Shown here one piece after another: positions 25,170 to 32,849 of a stretch of 48,883 nt of DNA. The stretch's first letter is position 1. The number at the start of each line of letters is the position of its first letter. The position numbers were made by a program, and so were the translations under genes. Source of the stretch: Afipia sp. 64-13 (GTDB lineage: Bacteria; Pseudomonadota; Alphaproteobacteria; Rhizobiales; Xanthobacteraceae); assembly GCA_001897755.1 (NCBI GenBank), contig MKUJ01000009.1, positions 288,848-337,730 on the forward strand, given 5' to 3'. The notes beneath the pieces are model-generated. The model saw only the letters and a list, made by a program, of their open reading frames with translations. It did no database searches and had not been told where the DNA came from.

Positions 25170-25761
25170 AGGGACCGTTCTTGGTGTTGGGACAGGTCGT
25201 GGTGTCGTCGGATTTCGCTCCGGTGAAATCCGCCTCGCCGGTATCCGCAAAGCTGAGGTCGGCCAGCGCAAGATCGGCACCGCGCAGATTGGCGAAGACC
25301 ATTTGCGCCGAGAACAGATCGGCCCCGCGCAGATTGGCGCCCTGGAGATCCGCGCCTTCGATATCCGCCCGGCTGAAGCGCGTTTCGACCAGGCTCGCGG
25401 CCTTGAGGTTGGCGCCGGCCAGCGAAGCCATGCCGAGAAAGGCGCCGTCGAGACTGGCCTTCTCCAGATTGGCGCCGCGCATATTCGCATGCATCAACTG
25501 AGCCTGACCCAGATCGGCGTCGTGCAAATCCGCGCCCTGCAGATTGGCGCCGTTGAGCATCGTTCCGCGCAGATTGGCTTTCGCCAGACGGGCCTTGGTC
25601 AGATCGAAGCCGGTCAGATCCTCGCTGGACAGATCGCAGCCCTCGCACGCTTTGGTTTTGACAAGCTGCTCCCGGGCGGCCGGATCGGCCGCCGCCGGCA
25701 CCGCGAACCACATCGCGGCCAGCGCCGCGGTCAGAATCCGAACACCCGATTGCGACGTCAT
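25159..25761 (-). CDS. secreted pentapeptide-repeat protein
   Basis: 200 residues from ATG 25761. A signal peptide (ILTAALAAMWFAVPAAADPA) is followed by a CEGCDL pair of cysteines and then about 25 tandem A(D/N)LxX pentapeptides (ANLRGTMLNGANLQGADLHD and so on) forming a right-handed quadrilateral beta-helix. It ends with a Cys-containing tail (TTTCPNTKNGPCWP). Proteins of this shape with paired Cys near the N-terminus are exported and their roles are mostly unknown. It is the last gene of the minus-strand unit that begins at 28435, 31 bases after the His-rich protein gene, so it may serve the copper enzyme or its sulfur product. That function is inference. Confidence 0.8.
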   Translation of the reverse strand: MTSQSGVRILTAALAAMWFAVPAAADPAAREQLVKTKACEGCDLSSEDLTGFDLTKARLAKANLRGTMLNGANLQGADLHDADLGQAQLMHANMRGANLEKASLDGAFLGMASLAGANLKAASLVETRFSRADIEGADLQGANLRGADLFSAQMVFANLRGADLALADLSFADTGEADFTGAKSDDTTTCPNTKNGPCWP

Positions 25762-25792
25762 CGCACCATCCCGCGCCACGTGCCGTCTCCGC

Positions 25793-26239
25793 TCAGTGCG
25801 ACTTCAGCGCAAAACGCGCCTGCAGCGGGTCCTCGCCGGGCAGCGTCACGTTGACCAGCACGCGCATGGCGCCGTGCTTGATGTCCGGATTGCTGCCGCT
25901 CATTTCGTTCTTGGCCGCCGGCTTCAGCGGCACGCTGATCCGCTTCTCGCCGATCGTGACGGTCGCGGCGCCGCTGGCCTTGTCCGTGGCCTGCGCGACA
26001 TTGCCATGATCGGTCAGCCAGACCCGCACCTGGCCGTCCTTCACCACCAGCTCGACATGATAGTTGCCGGCCGCGCGCACCGAGCCGCCATGGTCGCCGA
26101 CCATCTTGGCCATGTCTTCTTCCGAATGAGCCAGCGCCGCACCGGGCGACACCGCGCTCCACCCCGCAAACCCGATGGCGAGCGCCGCAGCGAACGCCTG
26201 CAGCCGCATCCATCCCGACAGACCCGTTTCCCGCATCAT
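25793..26239 (-). CDS. small secreted protein with N-terminal His (putative copper-related)
   Basis: 148 residues from ATG 26239, which has GGAG 4 bases upstream; two further ATG codons lie close by. A signal peptide ends at GAALA, so the mature protein begins HSEEDMAKMVGDHGGSVRAA. An N-terminal His followed by a His/Met-containing segment is a common copper-site arrangement in periplasmic proteins. The rest is beta-rich (YHVELVVKDGQVRVWLTDHG, then ATVTIGEKRISVPLKP), resembling the small domain found in front of CusB-type adaptors. It lies 60 bases after the thiocyanate-dehydrogenase gene, and I infer it helps deliver or buffer copper. No family name is certain. Confidence 0.6.
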   Translation of the reverse strand: MMRETGLSGWMRLQAFAAALAIGFAGWSAVSPGAALAHSEEDMAKMVGDHGGSVRAAGNYHVELVVKDGQVRVWLTDHGNVAQATDKASGAATVTIGEKRISVPLKPAAKNEMSGSNPDIKHGAMRVLVNVTLPGEDPLQARFALKSH

Positions 26240-26299
26240 TGTTCTCCACACGATAGTCCAGATGAAAGCGGCACAGCCCGAGGGCTGTGCCGCGTCCGG

Positions 26300-27769
26300 T
26301 TACACCGAGGTACTGCGCGAGGATTTGAGCCCTTCCCACGATTCCGGCACCACGACGTGATCGTGATGGCCGGCGGCGCTGGGAAGCCGCGCGACGACTT
26401 CGTTGGAATCGGCATGGATCACCACGAGACCGGACTGGCCACCCTGGTTGCCGCTATAAACCGTGGTGATGAACTGGCCGTCCACGGTGCAGTCGCAGGT
26501 GTGCGGATCGGGGCCGGTGTCCCACTTCGCCACCACCTTCCACGTCTTCGGATCCACCTTGCAGATGAAGCCGTTGTTGGGCTTGCGCGCCCAGATGGTG
26601 AAGAACGCCCAGCGCGAGTCCGGCACGTTGCCCATGTGCAGCGGCAGATACTTGTTGCCGAAGCCCTCGACGAACGCTTCCTTCTTCCACTTCCTCGGAT
26701 CCGGATCTTCCGAACGGAAGACCGCGATGTTGTTCTGCAACACGTTGTTGCAGGCCAGGAAGTACTGACCGCTGGTGATGAAGCCCGCTTCGTGCAGCGG
26801 GGTCAGCACCGACGGCACCGAGAAGGTCCAGGTGTAGCCTGACTGCTTCACCAGCGGGAAGAAGTCGGGCGAGCCCTTCGCCGTGGACACCAGCGCGAGC
26901 GGCTCCCAGGTGTCGGTGTTGACGATCACGCAGCAGCCATGACGCCGGATCAGGATCGCGCCGAGCGGCAAGGTCGGGTGCCAGGTGAAGGCGTCGACGA
27001 ACACCGCGGTGGGATCCGCCGGCATCAGCTCCTCGCCGAGCATCGCTTCGTGCGAGGTCTTCATGCCCTTGCGTCCCTGGAAGTCGAACTTCTTGGTCGA
27101 GCTGTCCGGGAAGACGTGCGAGACGTTGATCTGCCGCGCGATCGGATCGTAGTCGGCGCGGAAGGCCTTCACGATCTTCGGATCGTCGTCGATCGTGGTG
27201 ATCAGCACCATATCCTTCTGACCGTCCGCGAACGCGACATACTTCTGCGCATTCACGCCGACGCCGATGGAGACGTGAACGCCCAGCGCCATGCCGGTCG
27301 TCGCCGAGATGTCGTTGACGACATGGATCGAGTTCTGCGAGCCCGAACCATCATAGCGCAGCTTGAACATCTTGAAGTCGCCGCGGTTACGCCACTGCGG
27401 GGAGTTCTCGTTGATGTAGGGCGCGCCGGGCGGCTGCATGGTCTGGTAGAAATCGAAAGTCTTGTAAGGGTCGGCTGACGGCATCGCCGCGATGTGATGC
27501 GGAATCGGCATATCGATGCCGGCAAGACCGTAATTGTACCAGGCCAACGTTTCCGGCGCGGACAGATCGAGCGCCGACACGGTGCCGTTGTACTTGCCTG
27601 GCAGCAGGACGACGTTACCCTTGAACTTGCTGAACAAGGAGTGCTGCGCGTCCTTGCTCATATCGCCGACAGCACCGAAAGCCGACGACATCAGCCCCGG
27701 TCCGCCCATCATGCCCGCGGCAGCGCCCGCACCGACGCCCCGCAACAACGTTCTTCTTGAAATGCTCAT
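26300..27769 (-). CDS. putative copper-dependent thiocyanate dehydrogenase (Tat-exported beta-propeller)
   Basis: 489 residues. It starts with a Tat signal (SRRTLLRGVGAGAAAG) and continues as a seven-bladed beta-propeller distantly like the N-terminal part of nitrous oxide reductase. Candidate active-site residues are K59 (LLPGKYNG), H91 (PIPHHIAA), H165 (LGVHVSIG), D259 (VFVDAFTWHP), H326 (PLHEAGF), H378 (LPLHMGN), H423 (PDPHTCDC) and H469 (GHHDHVVV). Their spacing closely follows the Lys, Asp and six His residues that hold the trinuclear copper site in Thioalkalivibrio thiocyanate dehydrogenase, as I recall that structure. The reaction would be thiocyanate plus water to cyanate, zero-valent sulfur, two electrons and protons, in the periplasm. 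Sox, copper and regulatory genes around it agree. It is not the SBP56 methanethiol oxidase, whose CxxC and His motifs are missing. A different copper oxidase of this fold remains possible. Confidence 0.75.
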   Translation of the reverse strand: MSISRRTLLRGVGAGAAAGMMGGPGLMSSAFGAVGDMSKDAQHSLFSKFKGNVVLLPGKYNGTVSALDLSAPETLAWYNYGLAGIDMPIPHHIAAMPSADPYKTFDFYQTMQPPGAPYINENSPQWRNRGDFKMFKLRYDGSGSQNSIHVVNDISATTGMALGVHVSIGVGVNAQKYVAFADGQKDMVLITTIDDDPKIVKAFRADYDPIARQINVSHVFPDSSTKKFDFQGRKGMKTSHEAMLGEELMPADPTAVFVDAFTWHPTLPLGAILIRRHGCCVIVNTDTWEPLALVSTAKGSPDFFPLVKQSGYTWTFSVPSVLTPLHEAGFITSGQYFLACNNVLQNNIAVFRSEDPDPRKWKKEAFVEGFGNKYLPLHMGNVPDSRWAFFTIWARKPNNGFICKVDPKTWKVVAKWDTGPDPHTCDCTVDGQFITTVYSGNQGGQSGLVVIHADSNEVVARLPSAAGHHDHVVVPESWEGLKSSRSTSV

Positions 27770-27793
27770 CTGGATGATCCCCTCGAAACGAGT

Positions 27794-28435
27794 TTAGATA
27801 TCGCCCGGTTGCCAGGCGTGCTGACCCACGAAAACCTTCTCGACCTTGCCGTCGGCGCTCACCAGATAGCTGGTGGGCAGACCACGGAAGCCGAGCCGGT
27901 TCGACAGTCCCTTCGGATCGAGAGCATCGTTCGGAGCAACAAACATCGGAGTATTGATCTTGCTTTCACGCTTGATCACGCCCAGCGTACGGCCGGTTTC
28001 CGCAATCGCGGCGCCCGGTCCACCCATCAGCGCGACGCCGACGGTATCGGCATTGAGAAACACGACCTGCGTACCCTTGGTCTTCTCGGCGATCTCGTTG
28101 ATCTTGCCGAGTTCGGCGACGGAGGCCGGCGCGGCCGAGATGAAGAAGGTCACCAGCGTCTTCTTGCCCTTGATCACCGAGCCGAAATCAACCTTCTTGG
28201 CGTCTTCGTCATAAACCCCGATATCGACCGGAAAGGCGTCACCCGGCTTCAGGCCGGACGGAAACACCTGGCCACCCACCTGATCGGCCGACGGGAAGAT
28301 GCCGTCCTTACTGTCGGCCTTGACCGGCGTGGAAACGGCAAGCACGGCCATCACCGCGGCAACGGCTCCCGTCATAGCAAAATGCGACAACGCGCATCCC
28401 CCCTCGCGCCTTTCGGCGCTTCTCAGTGATCTCAT
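27794..28435 (-). CDS. periplasmic thioredoxin-fold (TlpA/AhpC-TSA) protein lacking the CxxC
   Basis: 213 residues in the longest frame. A signal peptide (MTGAVAAVMAVLAVSTPVKA, residues 21-40) precedes a redoxin domain. The strand and helix that normally carry WCxxC read TFFISAAPASVAELGKINEI, so both redox cysteines are replaced (residues 101-104, APAS context). The cis-Pro strand is kept (GFRGLPTSYLVSADGKVEKV). It therefore cannot act as a disulfide reductase and may be a chaperone, copper carrier or sulfur carrier for the copper enzyme encoded 24 bases downstream. A TTG start at codon 16, with a GAGGGGGG ribosome site, gives a tidier signal peptide and may be the real start. It is the first gene after the sigma-54 promoter at 28526. 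Confidence 0.8.
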   Translation of the reverse strand: MRSLRSAERREGGCALSHFAMTGAVAAVMAVLAVSTPVKADSKDGIFPSADQVGGQVFPSGLKPGDAFPVDIGVYDEDAKKVDFGSVIKGKKTLVTFFISAAPASVAELGKINEIAEKTKGTQVVFLNADTVGVALMGGPGAAIAETGRTLGVIKRESKINTPMFVAPNDALDPKGLSNRLGFRGLPTSYLVSADGKVEKVFVGQHAWQPGDI

Positions 28436-28525
28436 TTCGTTGAACCCCTCTCGCCACTGAATGCGTTGAACTCAAACACGGCGCAGAGCGTTCGCGAATG
28501 CGAATGCTCTACCGCACAGGAGACT

Positions 28526-28542
28526 TAGCAAAAGGCGTACCA
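28526..28542 (-). promoter_or_regulatory. sigma-54 promoter for the thiocyanate-dehydrogenase unit
   Basis: Read on the minus strand: TGGTACG, CCTT, TTGCTA. This matches the consensus TGGCACG-N4-TTGCW at every position but one, with the invariant GG (28540-28541) and GC (28528-28529) ten bases apart. Transcription would start near 28517, giving a leader of about 80 bases before the gene at 28435. Confidence 0.8.
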
Positions 28543-28667
28543 GTCGGTTGGGGCGTGACACTTCGTCCATCGCGCACAGAGCACATGCGCATTTCCGTGA
28601 GATTCACGGCGGTTTTCACCGCGTCCGCCTGGAATCGGCGGAGACACACAACACGGTTCACGAAACG

Positions 28668-28685
28668 CGAAACGGCGTCGTTTCA
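28668..28685. promoter_or_regulatory. candidate enhancer (UAS) for the NtrC-type activator, copy 1
   Basis: CGAAAC, six bases, GTTTCA: an inverted repeat centred about 148 bases upstream of the -12 element of the sigma-54 promoter, the usual place for an activator site. A very similar sequence lies upstream of the sox promoter at 42042-42059. Confidence 0.4.
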
Positions 28686-28811
28686 CAACGGAACGCGATC
28701 GGCACCATGCGCGCATGTGAGGAAGCACACATCATCGCAGCGCAACACATTGCGTGATGCGCATCGAAGCCGTTGCCAGCTCATTTCGATTGAATATGTC
28801 GGACGCCGCGC

Positions 28812-30212
28812 CTAGTGCGTCGACTTCGGCGGGAATCCGGCATGGCCGGCGCCGCGCGAAGACGGCGCGCGCTGAATGTTATGCTGACGAATCTTGCGCC
28901 ATAGCGTGGTGCGGCCGATACCGAGTTTCTTCGCCACATCGCTCAGCCGGCCTTCGCCGGCCAGCGCCGCCTCGATCATCGCGCGTTCGGAATGACCGAG
29001 ATTGAGCTGATGCCCCACCGGCGCACTCTGACCCGAGGCCAGCAGCTCCTCCGGCAGCGCATCGACATCGATCACGCCATTGGGCGCGACAAACACCACC
29101 ATCTGCTCGACAAAGCTTTCGAGCTGACGGATGTTGCCCGGATAGTGATAGGACAACACCAGATCGAGCGCCGCCGGGGTGATCGTCAGCGTGCCCTTCT
29201 GGTGCCGCTTGACGTAGGTTGCCAGCAGGCGATCGACCAGGACGCGCAGATCGTCGCCACGCTCGCGCAGCGGCGGCAGATTGATGCGGATGCCGTTCAG
29301 CCGGTAGAACAGATCGGCGCGGAAATCGCCTTTCGCAATCAGCGTCTCGAGATCGCGGTTGGCGGCCGAGATGACACGGACATCGATCTTGCGGGGCCGG
29401 TTGGAGCCGACCGGGCGGATTTCGCGATCCTGCAACACGCTCAGCAGCTTCGCCTGCATGCCATGCGACAGCGTATCGACCTCGTCGAAAAAGATCGAGC
29501 CGCCGTCGGCTTCCGCGAACAGGCCGACGCGGTTCTGAGTCGCCCCGGTGAAGCTGCCCTTGGTGTGGCCGAACAGTTCGCTTTCCAGCAACTGCTCCGG
29601 CAGGCTGGCGCAGTTGATGCTGACAAAACGCCGGGAAGCGCGGTTGCTGAGATTGTGGATCTGGCGGGCGTAGCGGCTTTTCCCGGTCCCGGTCTCGCCG
29701 CTGATCAGAACGCTGAGATCGGTCCGCGCCACGCGATCGAGCCGGTTCTCCACCGCATGCATCGCCGCTCCCGCGACAATCTCGCTGACAGTCTCTTCCT
29801 TCTCTTTCGCCACCGCGCGATCGAGCTCCACCACCGAAACCGGCGCACCATGGCGATGTTCGTAGGCGTTGCGGATCTTCTCGACGATGTCTTTTTCCTT
29901 GAACGGCTTGGTGACGTAATCGAACGCGCCGCAACGCATCACCTCGACCGCGGAATCGATCGACCCATAGGCGGTGATCAGAATGAAGGGCAGATCGAGA
30001 TCGCGGCTCTTGATCGCCTTGAGAAGCTCGACGCCCGTCATGTTGACCATCCGAAGATCGGAGATCACCACATCGAAGCTGTCTTCCTGAAGCACGCGCA
30101 GCGCTTCGACGCCATCGGCCGCCTGCGCGGTTTCGATTCCGGCGTTTTCAAGCAGCAGCGCAAGGCTGCGGCGCGCACCGATCTGATCGTCGACTACCAG
30201 AACTCGTATCAT
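28812..30212 (-). CDS. NtrC-family sigma-54 response regulator
   Basis: 466 residues. The receiver occupies residues 1-115, with the phosphorylation site D52 (DVVISDLRM) and conserved K102 (TKPFK). The AAA+ domain has Walker A GETGTGKS (172-179) and Walker B FFDEVD (241-246). The sigma-54 contact loop reads GSFTGA (219-224) in place of the usual GAFTGA. The C-terminal Fis-type helix-turn-helix is RLSDVAKKLGIGRTTLWRKI. It follows the histidine kinase gene by 21 bases, so they are partners. With sigma-54 promoters on both neighbouring transcription units, it is the obvious activator of the thiocyanate and sox genes. The GAFTGA Ala-to-Ser change is conservative and should leave it active. Confidence 0.92.
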   Translation of the reverse strand: MIRVLVVDDQIGARRSLALLLENAGIETAQAADGVEALRVLQEDSFDVVISDLRMVNMTGVELLKAIKSRDLDLPFILITAYGSIDSAVEVMRCGAFDYVTKPFKEKDIVEKIRNAYEHRHGAPVSVVELDRAVAKEKEETVSEIVAGAAMHAVENRLDRVARTDLSVLISGETGTGKSRYARQIHNLSNRASRRFVSINCASLPEQLLESELFGHTKGSFTGATQNRVGLFAEADGGSIFFDEVDTLSHGMQAKLLSVLQDREIRPVGSNRPRKIDVRVISAANRDLETLIAKGDFRADLFYRLNGIRINLPPLRERGDDLRVLVDRLLATYVKRHQKGTLTITPAALDLVLSYHYPGNIRQLESFVEQMVVFVAPNGVIDVDALPEELLASGQSAPVGHQLNLGHSERAMIEAALAGEGRLSDVAKKLGIGRTTLWRKIRQHNIQRAPSSRGAGHAGFPPKSTH

Positions 30213-30233
30213 GTTAATCCCGCATCCAGGGTA

Positions 30234-32786
30234 TCAACTGGCCAGAGTCAAAGCGGGACTGCGCTTTTCGACCGGCAGAACCGCATCATGCTTGAGCGGC
30301 ACCCTCACCGCGAAGCACGCTCCGGACGGATGCGCCGACCAGATCCTGATCGCACCGTTCCAGCTCATGATCAATCGCCGTACGATGGCAAGGCCGACGC
30401 CCGCGCCTTCCGAACGGCCCGTGACGAACGGCTCGAACACCTGTTCGCGCATCGCCGGAAGAATGCCGATGCCGCTATCGATCACGGCGATAAAAATGGA
30501 CGAAGCCCGCTGGCGGATCGTCACCTTCACCTCGCCCTCCATCTCGATGGCCTGGACCGCATTCAGAACGAGGTTCAGCACCACCTCATGCAGGCCGTCG
30601 CTATCGAACATCACCGCCCGTCCGTCGCCGCGATAGGTCGCCGAAATCGTTACCGCAAGCTCGCGATTCACCACATGCCGGCGCATGATCTCGCAGACTT
30701 TCTCGATCGCAGCTTCCAGACGGACCGGTTCGATCCGAATCGGCTTGGGTGACTTTCCGACATTGAGAAAGTTCGTCGCCAGCCGCTCGAGTCGTTTCGA
30801 TTCATCCTCGATGATCTCGAGCGCGGCTTTCGCCTTCGGCTGCGTCAGCACGGCTCCGCGCAGCACCGCGGCGCAGTTGACGATGGCGCCGAGCGGATTG
30901 CGGATTTCATGCGCCACCGTGGCCGCCATTTCGCCGAGGGCGAACAACCGCTCGGCCGTCAGCTTGCGTTTCTCGGCCTTGAGCAGCAGCAGATTGGCCG
31001 TGCGCAGATCTTCGTAAATTCGGGCGTTCTCCAGCGCGAGCTCGAACTGGCGGATCAGAAGATAACCGTTCTGCTGGGTTTCCGCGCTGAACTCCACCGG
31101 ATCGTCGCGGAAAAAGATCACGATGCCGGTCAGATCGTTTTCCTCCACCAGCGGAAGAATCAGACGGACCGCGCTGCGGCACGACAGATTCTCATCGGAT
31201 AGGGAGCGGCCCTCGGCGGTCACCTCGAGGTCGCTGCCGTTCCGCCATGTCATGCCATGTCGCTCGCGGTCGAGTTCTTCCAGCATGCGAGCCCCGGCGT
31301 CGGTCTGCAACCAGGACAGAAGATACTCGCTCTCGGCCCGATAGCCGGAGCCGCATTCCTCGAGCGAGAACGCGGCGCTGCTTTTGGTCCGATACAGAAC
31401 CGCGACGCCGTCGCTGTCGAGCAGGCGGCCGCCTTCCCGGCAGATCATGGTGCGCACCACCCGGTGGTCCAGCGTCGAGCGCAGGATCAGCGAGACATGC
31501 AACAGTCCGAGCCGGAACAGGCAGCCCTGATTCCACTTCTCATACATCAGCGTATTGCTGAAGATCTGTCCCATTTCGGCGGCAATGTCCGAAAGCGGCT
31601 GCCATTTGTCGCTCAACTGCGCCGGATCGGCGATCGGCACCGCGACATATCCCAGCGGATCGTCATGCGCCCGGAGCGCGAAGCGAAGCCATGCGTGGTT
31701 TCCCTCCCGATGCACCGACAGCCAGCGCACCGCGGCGCCGCCGTCCTGCGCCGCCTCGGGCCGCGGCGCCACCGACACGCACCAGTCGTCGCGCTTGCGG
31801 CCGAAACGATTCTGGCTTTCCCCGACTTCATCGGGCGACGCATACAGGACAAGTTCGAGGGATGCGAAATCCGTGTATTTGCGCAGCGTTTCGGCCACCA
31901 CTGCGAGGGTGGCGTCGAGACCAAACGAGCTCGATGCCTTGTTGATCATCCAGTTGCGGATCTGCAGGTCGTCGACCAGACGGCTGAGACGGACATGCGC
32001 CTCGGCCAGTTCCTCATTTTTCAACAGGAGCTGCCGGCTCGAGGAGTCCGCGAGCTTCATCGCGCCGACATAACGGATGACGATGATAATGAGGGTCACG
32101 AGATAGAACACGACCTTGACGAAATGCCAGCCCCACCACACCGGATCCCACAGCGAGGAGACCCGAAACAAGGTCACGCCCACGGCGAACAACAGAAGCT
32201 CGGCGGCGATCACCAGCGAGAATGCCGTCATCCGCTCACCATAGAGGTGGAAGACCGACACCGCGATGACGGCGAACACCCCGCCTGCCAGCGCGTGCAT
32301 CAGATGCGAGAAGGTGTCGAACTCCGGCTTGCTGTGGGTCGGCGCATTGAGCGCGAAGTAGATCGTCATGCCGATGATGATCACCGTCACCGAGATCAGG
32401 ACATCGCGCCCGGCGCGGACACTGCGCTCCTTGTAGCTCGCATAGAGCTGCACCACCGCGCCGGCCAGCATGAAGGCCGCGCCGGTCGCCACCGACAGCG
32501 TGTGAAACATCACGAAGATGCTGACCTGGGTGAACGGATTGGTCACCGCATGCATCAGATCGAACACGCCCATCGCCAGGAACGCGATGCCGAACAGGCC
32601 GCTGGACAGTTTGCGGGTGTGCAGCGCCGCGATCAGCAGCAGGCTCGCGATCAGCAGCGCGACGACGCCGCAGAACAGCTCGACCATGGTATGGACGGCG
32701 ACGTTCGGGCCAAGATCGAGAAAATCAAGGCTGGTCACGGCATCATCTTTCAGGGCCATCGCCATTTGCTTTCGCGCAGACTTCAC
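30234..32786 (-). CDS. membrane sensor histidine kinase with MASE3-like input domain
   Basis: 850 residues. The N-terminal 270 residues contain about seven membrane helices with the pattern LFGIAFLAMGVFDLMHAV, similar to MASE3 membrane sensor domains. A cytoplasmic GAF-like region of some 300 residues follows. Next are a dimerisation domain with the phosphorylated His H626 (MAATVAHEIRNPLGAIVNC) and an ATPase domain (LNLVLNAVQAIEM, DSGIGILPAMREQVFEPFVT, GAGVGLAIVRRLIM). It should phosphorylate the NtrC-type regulator encoded 21 bases downstream. The membrane input suggests sensing of a small or membrane-soluble signal, or the redox state, possibly thiocyanate or its sulfur products. It follows the RND pump gene by 63 bases, so it may be part of the sox-RND transcript. 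Confidence 0.88.
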   Translation of the reverse strand: MKSARKQMAMALKDDAVTSLDFLDLGPNVAVHTMVELFCGVVALLIASLLLIAALHTRKLSSGLFGIAFLAMGVFDLMHAVTNPFTQVSIFVMFHTLSVATGAAFMLAGAVVQLYASYKERSVRAGRDVLISVTVIIIGMTIYFALNAPTHSKPEFDTFSHLMHALAGGVFAVIAVSVFHLYGERMTAFSLVIAAELLLFAVGVTLFRVSSLWDPVWWGWHFVKVVFYLVTLIIIVIRYVGAMKLADSSSRQLLLKNEELAEAHVRLSRLVDDLQIRNWMINKASSSFGLDATLAVVAETLRKYTDFASLELVLYASPDEVGESQNRFGRKRDDWCVSVAPRPEAAQDGGAAVRWLSVHREGNHAWLRFALRAHDDPLGYVAVPIADPAQLSDKWQPLSDIAAEMGQIFSNTLMYEKWNQGCLFRLGLLHVSLILRSTLDHRVVRTMICREGGRLLDSDGVAVLYRTKSSAAFSLEECGSGYRAESEYLLSWLQTDAGARMLEELDRERHGMTWRNGSDLEVTAEGRSLSDENLSCRSAVRLILPLVEENDLTGIVIFFRDDPVEFSAETQQNGYLLIRQFELALENARIYEDLRTANLLLLKAEKRKLTAERLFALGEMAATVAHEIRNPLGAIVNCAAVLRGAVLTQPKAKAALEIIEDESKRLERLATNFLNVGKSPKPIRIEPVRLEAAIEKVCEIMRRHVVNRELAVTISATYRGDGRAVMFDSDGLHEVVLNLVLNAVQAIEMEGEVKVTIRQRASSIFIAVIDSGIGILPAMREQVFEPFVTGRSEGAGVGLAIVRRLIMSWNGAIRIWSAHPSGACFAVRVPLKHDAVLPVEKRSPALTLAS

Positions 32787-32849
32787 AACGATCGCGGACG
32801 ATCCTCATCGACCCGCGTTGTCCCATCCGGCACCCACCGGACGGCATAA

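Larger units (their letters stand above)
28436..28811. other. regulatory region upstream of the thiocyanate-dehydrogenase unit
   Basis: 376 bases between the response regulator and the thioredoxin-fold gene. It holds the sigma-54 promoter (28526-28542), the candidate enhancer at 28668-28685, and several further inverted repeats: CCGTGA/TCACGG around 28595-28609, GCGGT/ACCGC around 28610-28623, TCCGCC/GGCGGA around 28624-28642, and CGCAA/TTGCG around 28741-28754. One of these may be an operator or a site for a bending protein. Confidence 0.6.

Noticed and set aside
26300-27769. Methanethiol oxidase (SBP56/MtoX)
   Set aside because: The neighbours (redoxin, copper genes) fit, but the SBP56 Cys and His motifs are absent and the His spacing fits thiocyanate dehydrogenase much better.
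27794-28435. SCO1/SenC copper chaperone
   Set aside because: The SCO CxxxC and His are not present; the fold markers are TlpA/AhpC-TSA-like with an empty active site.
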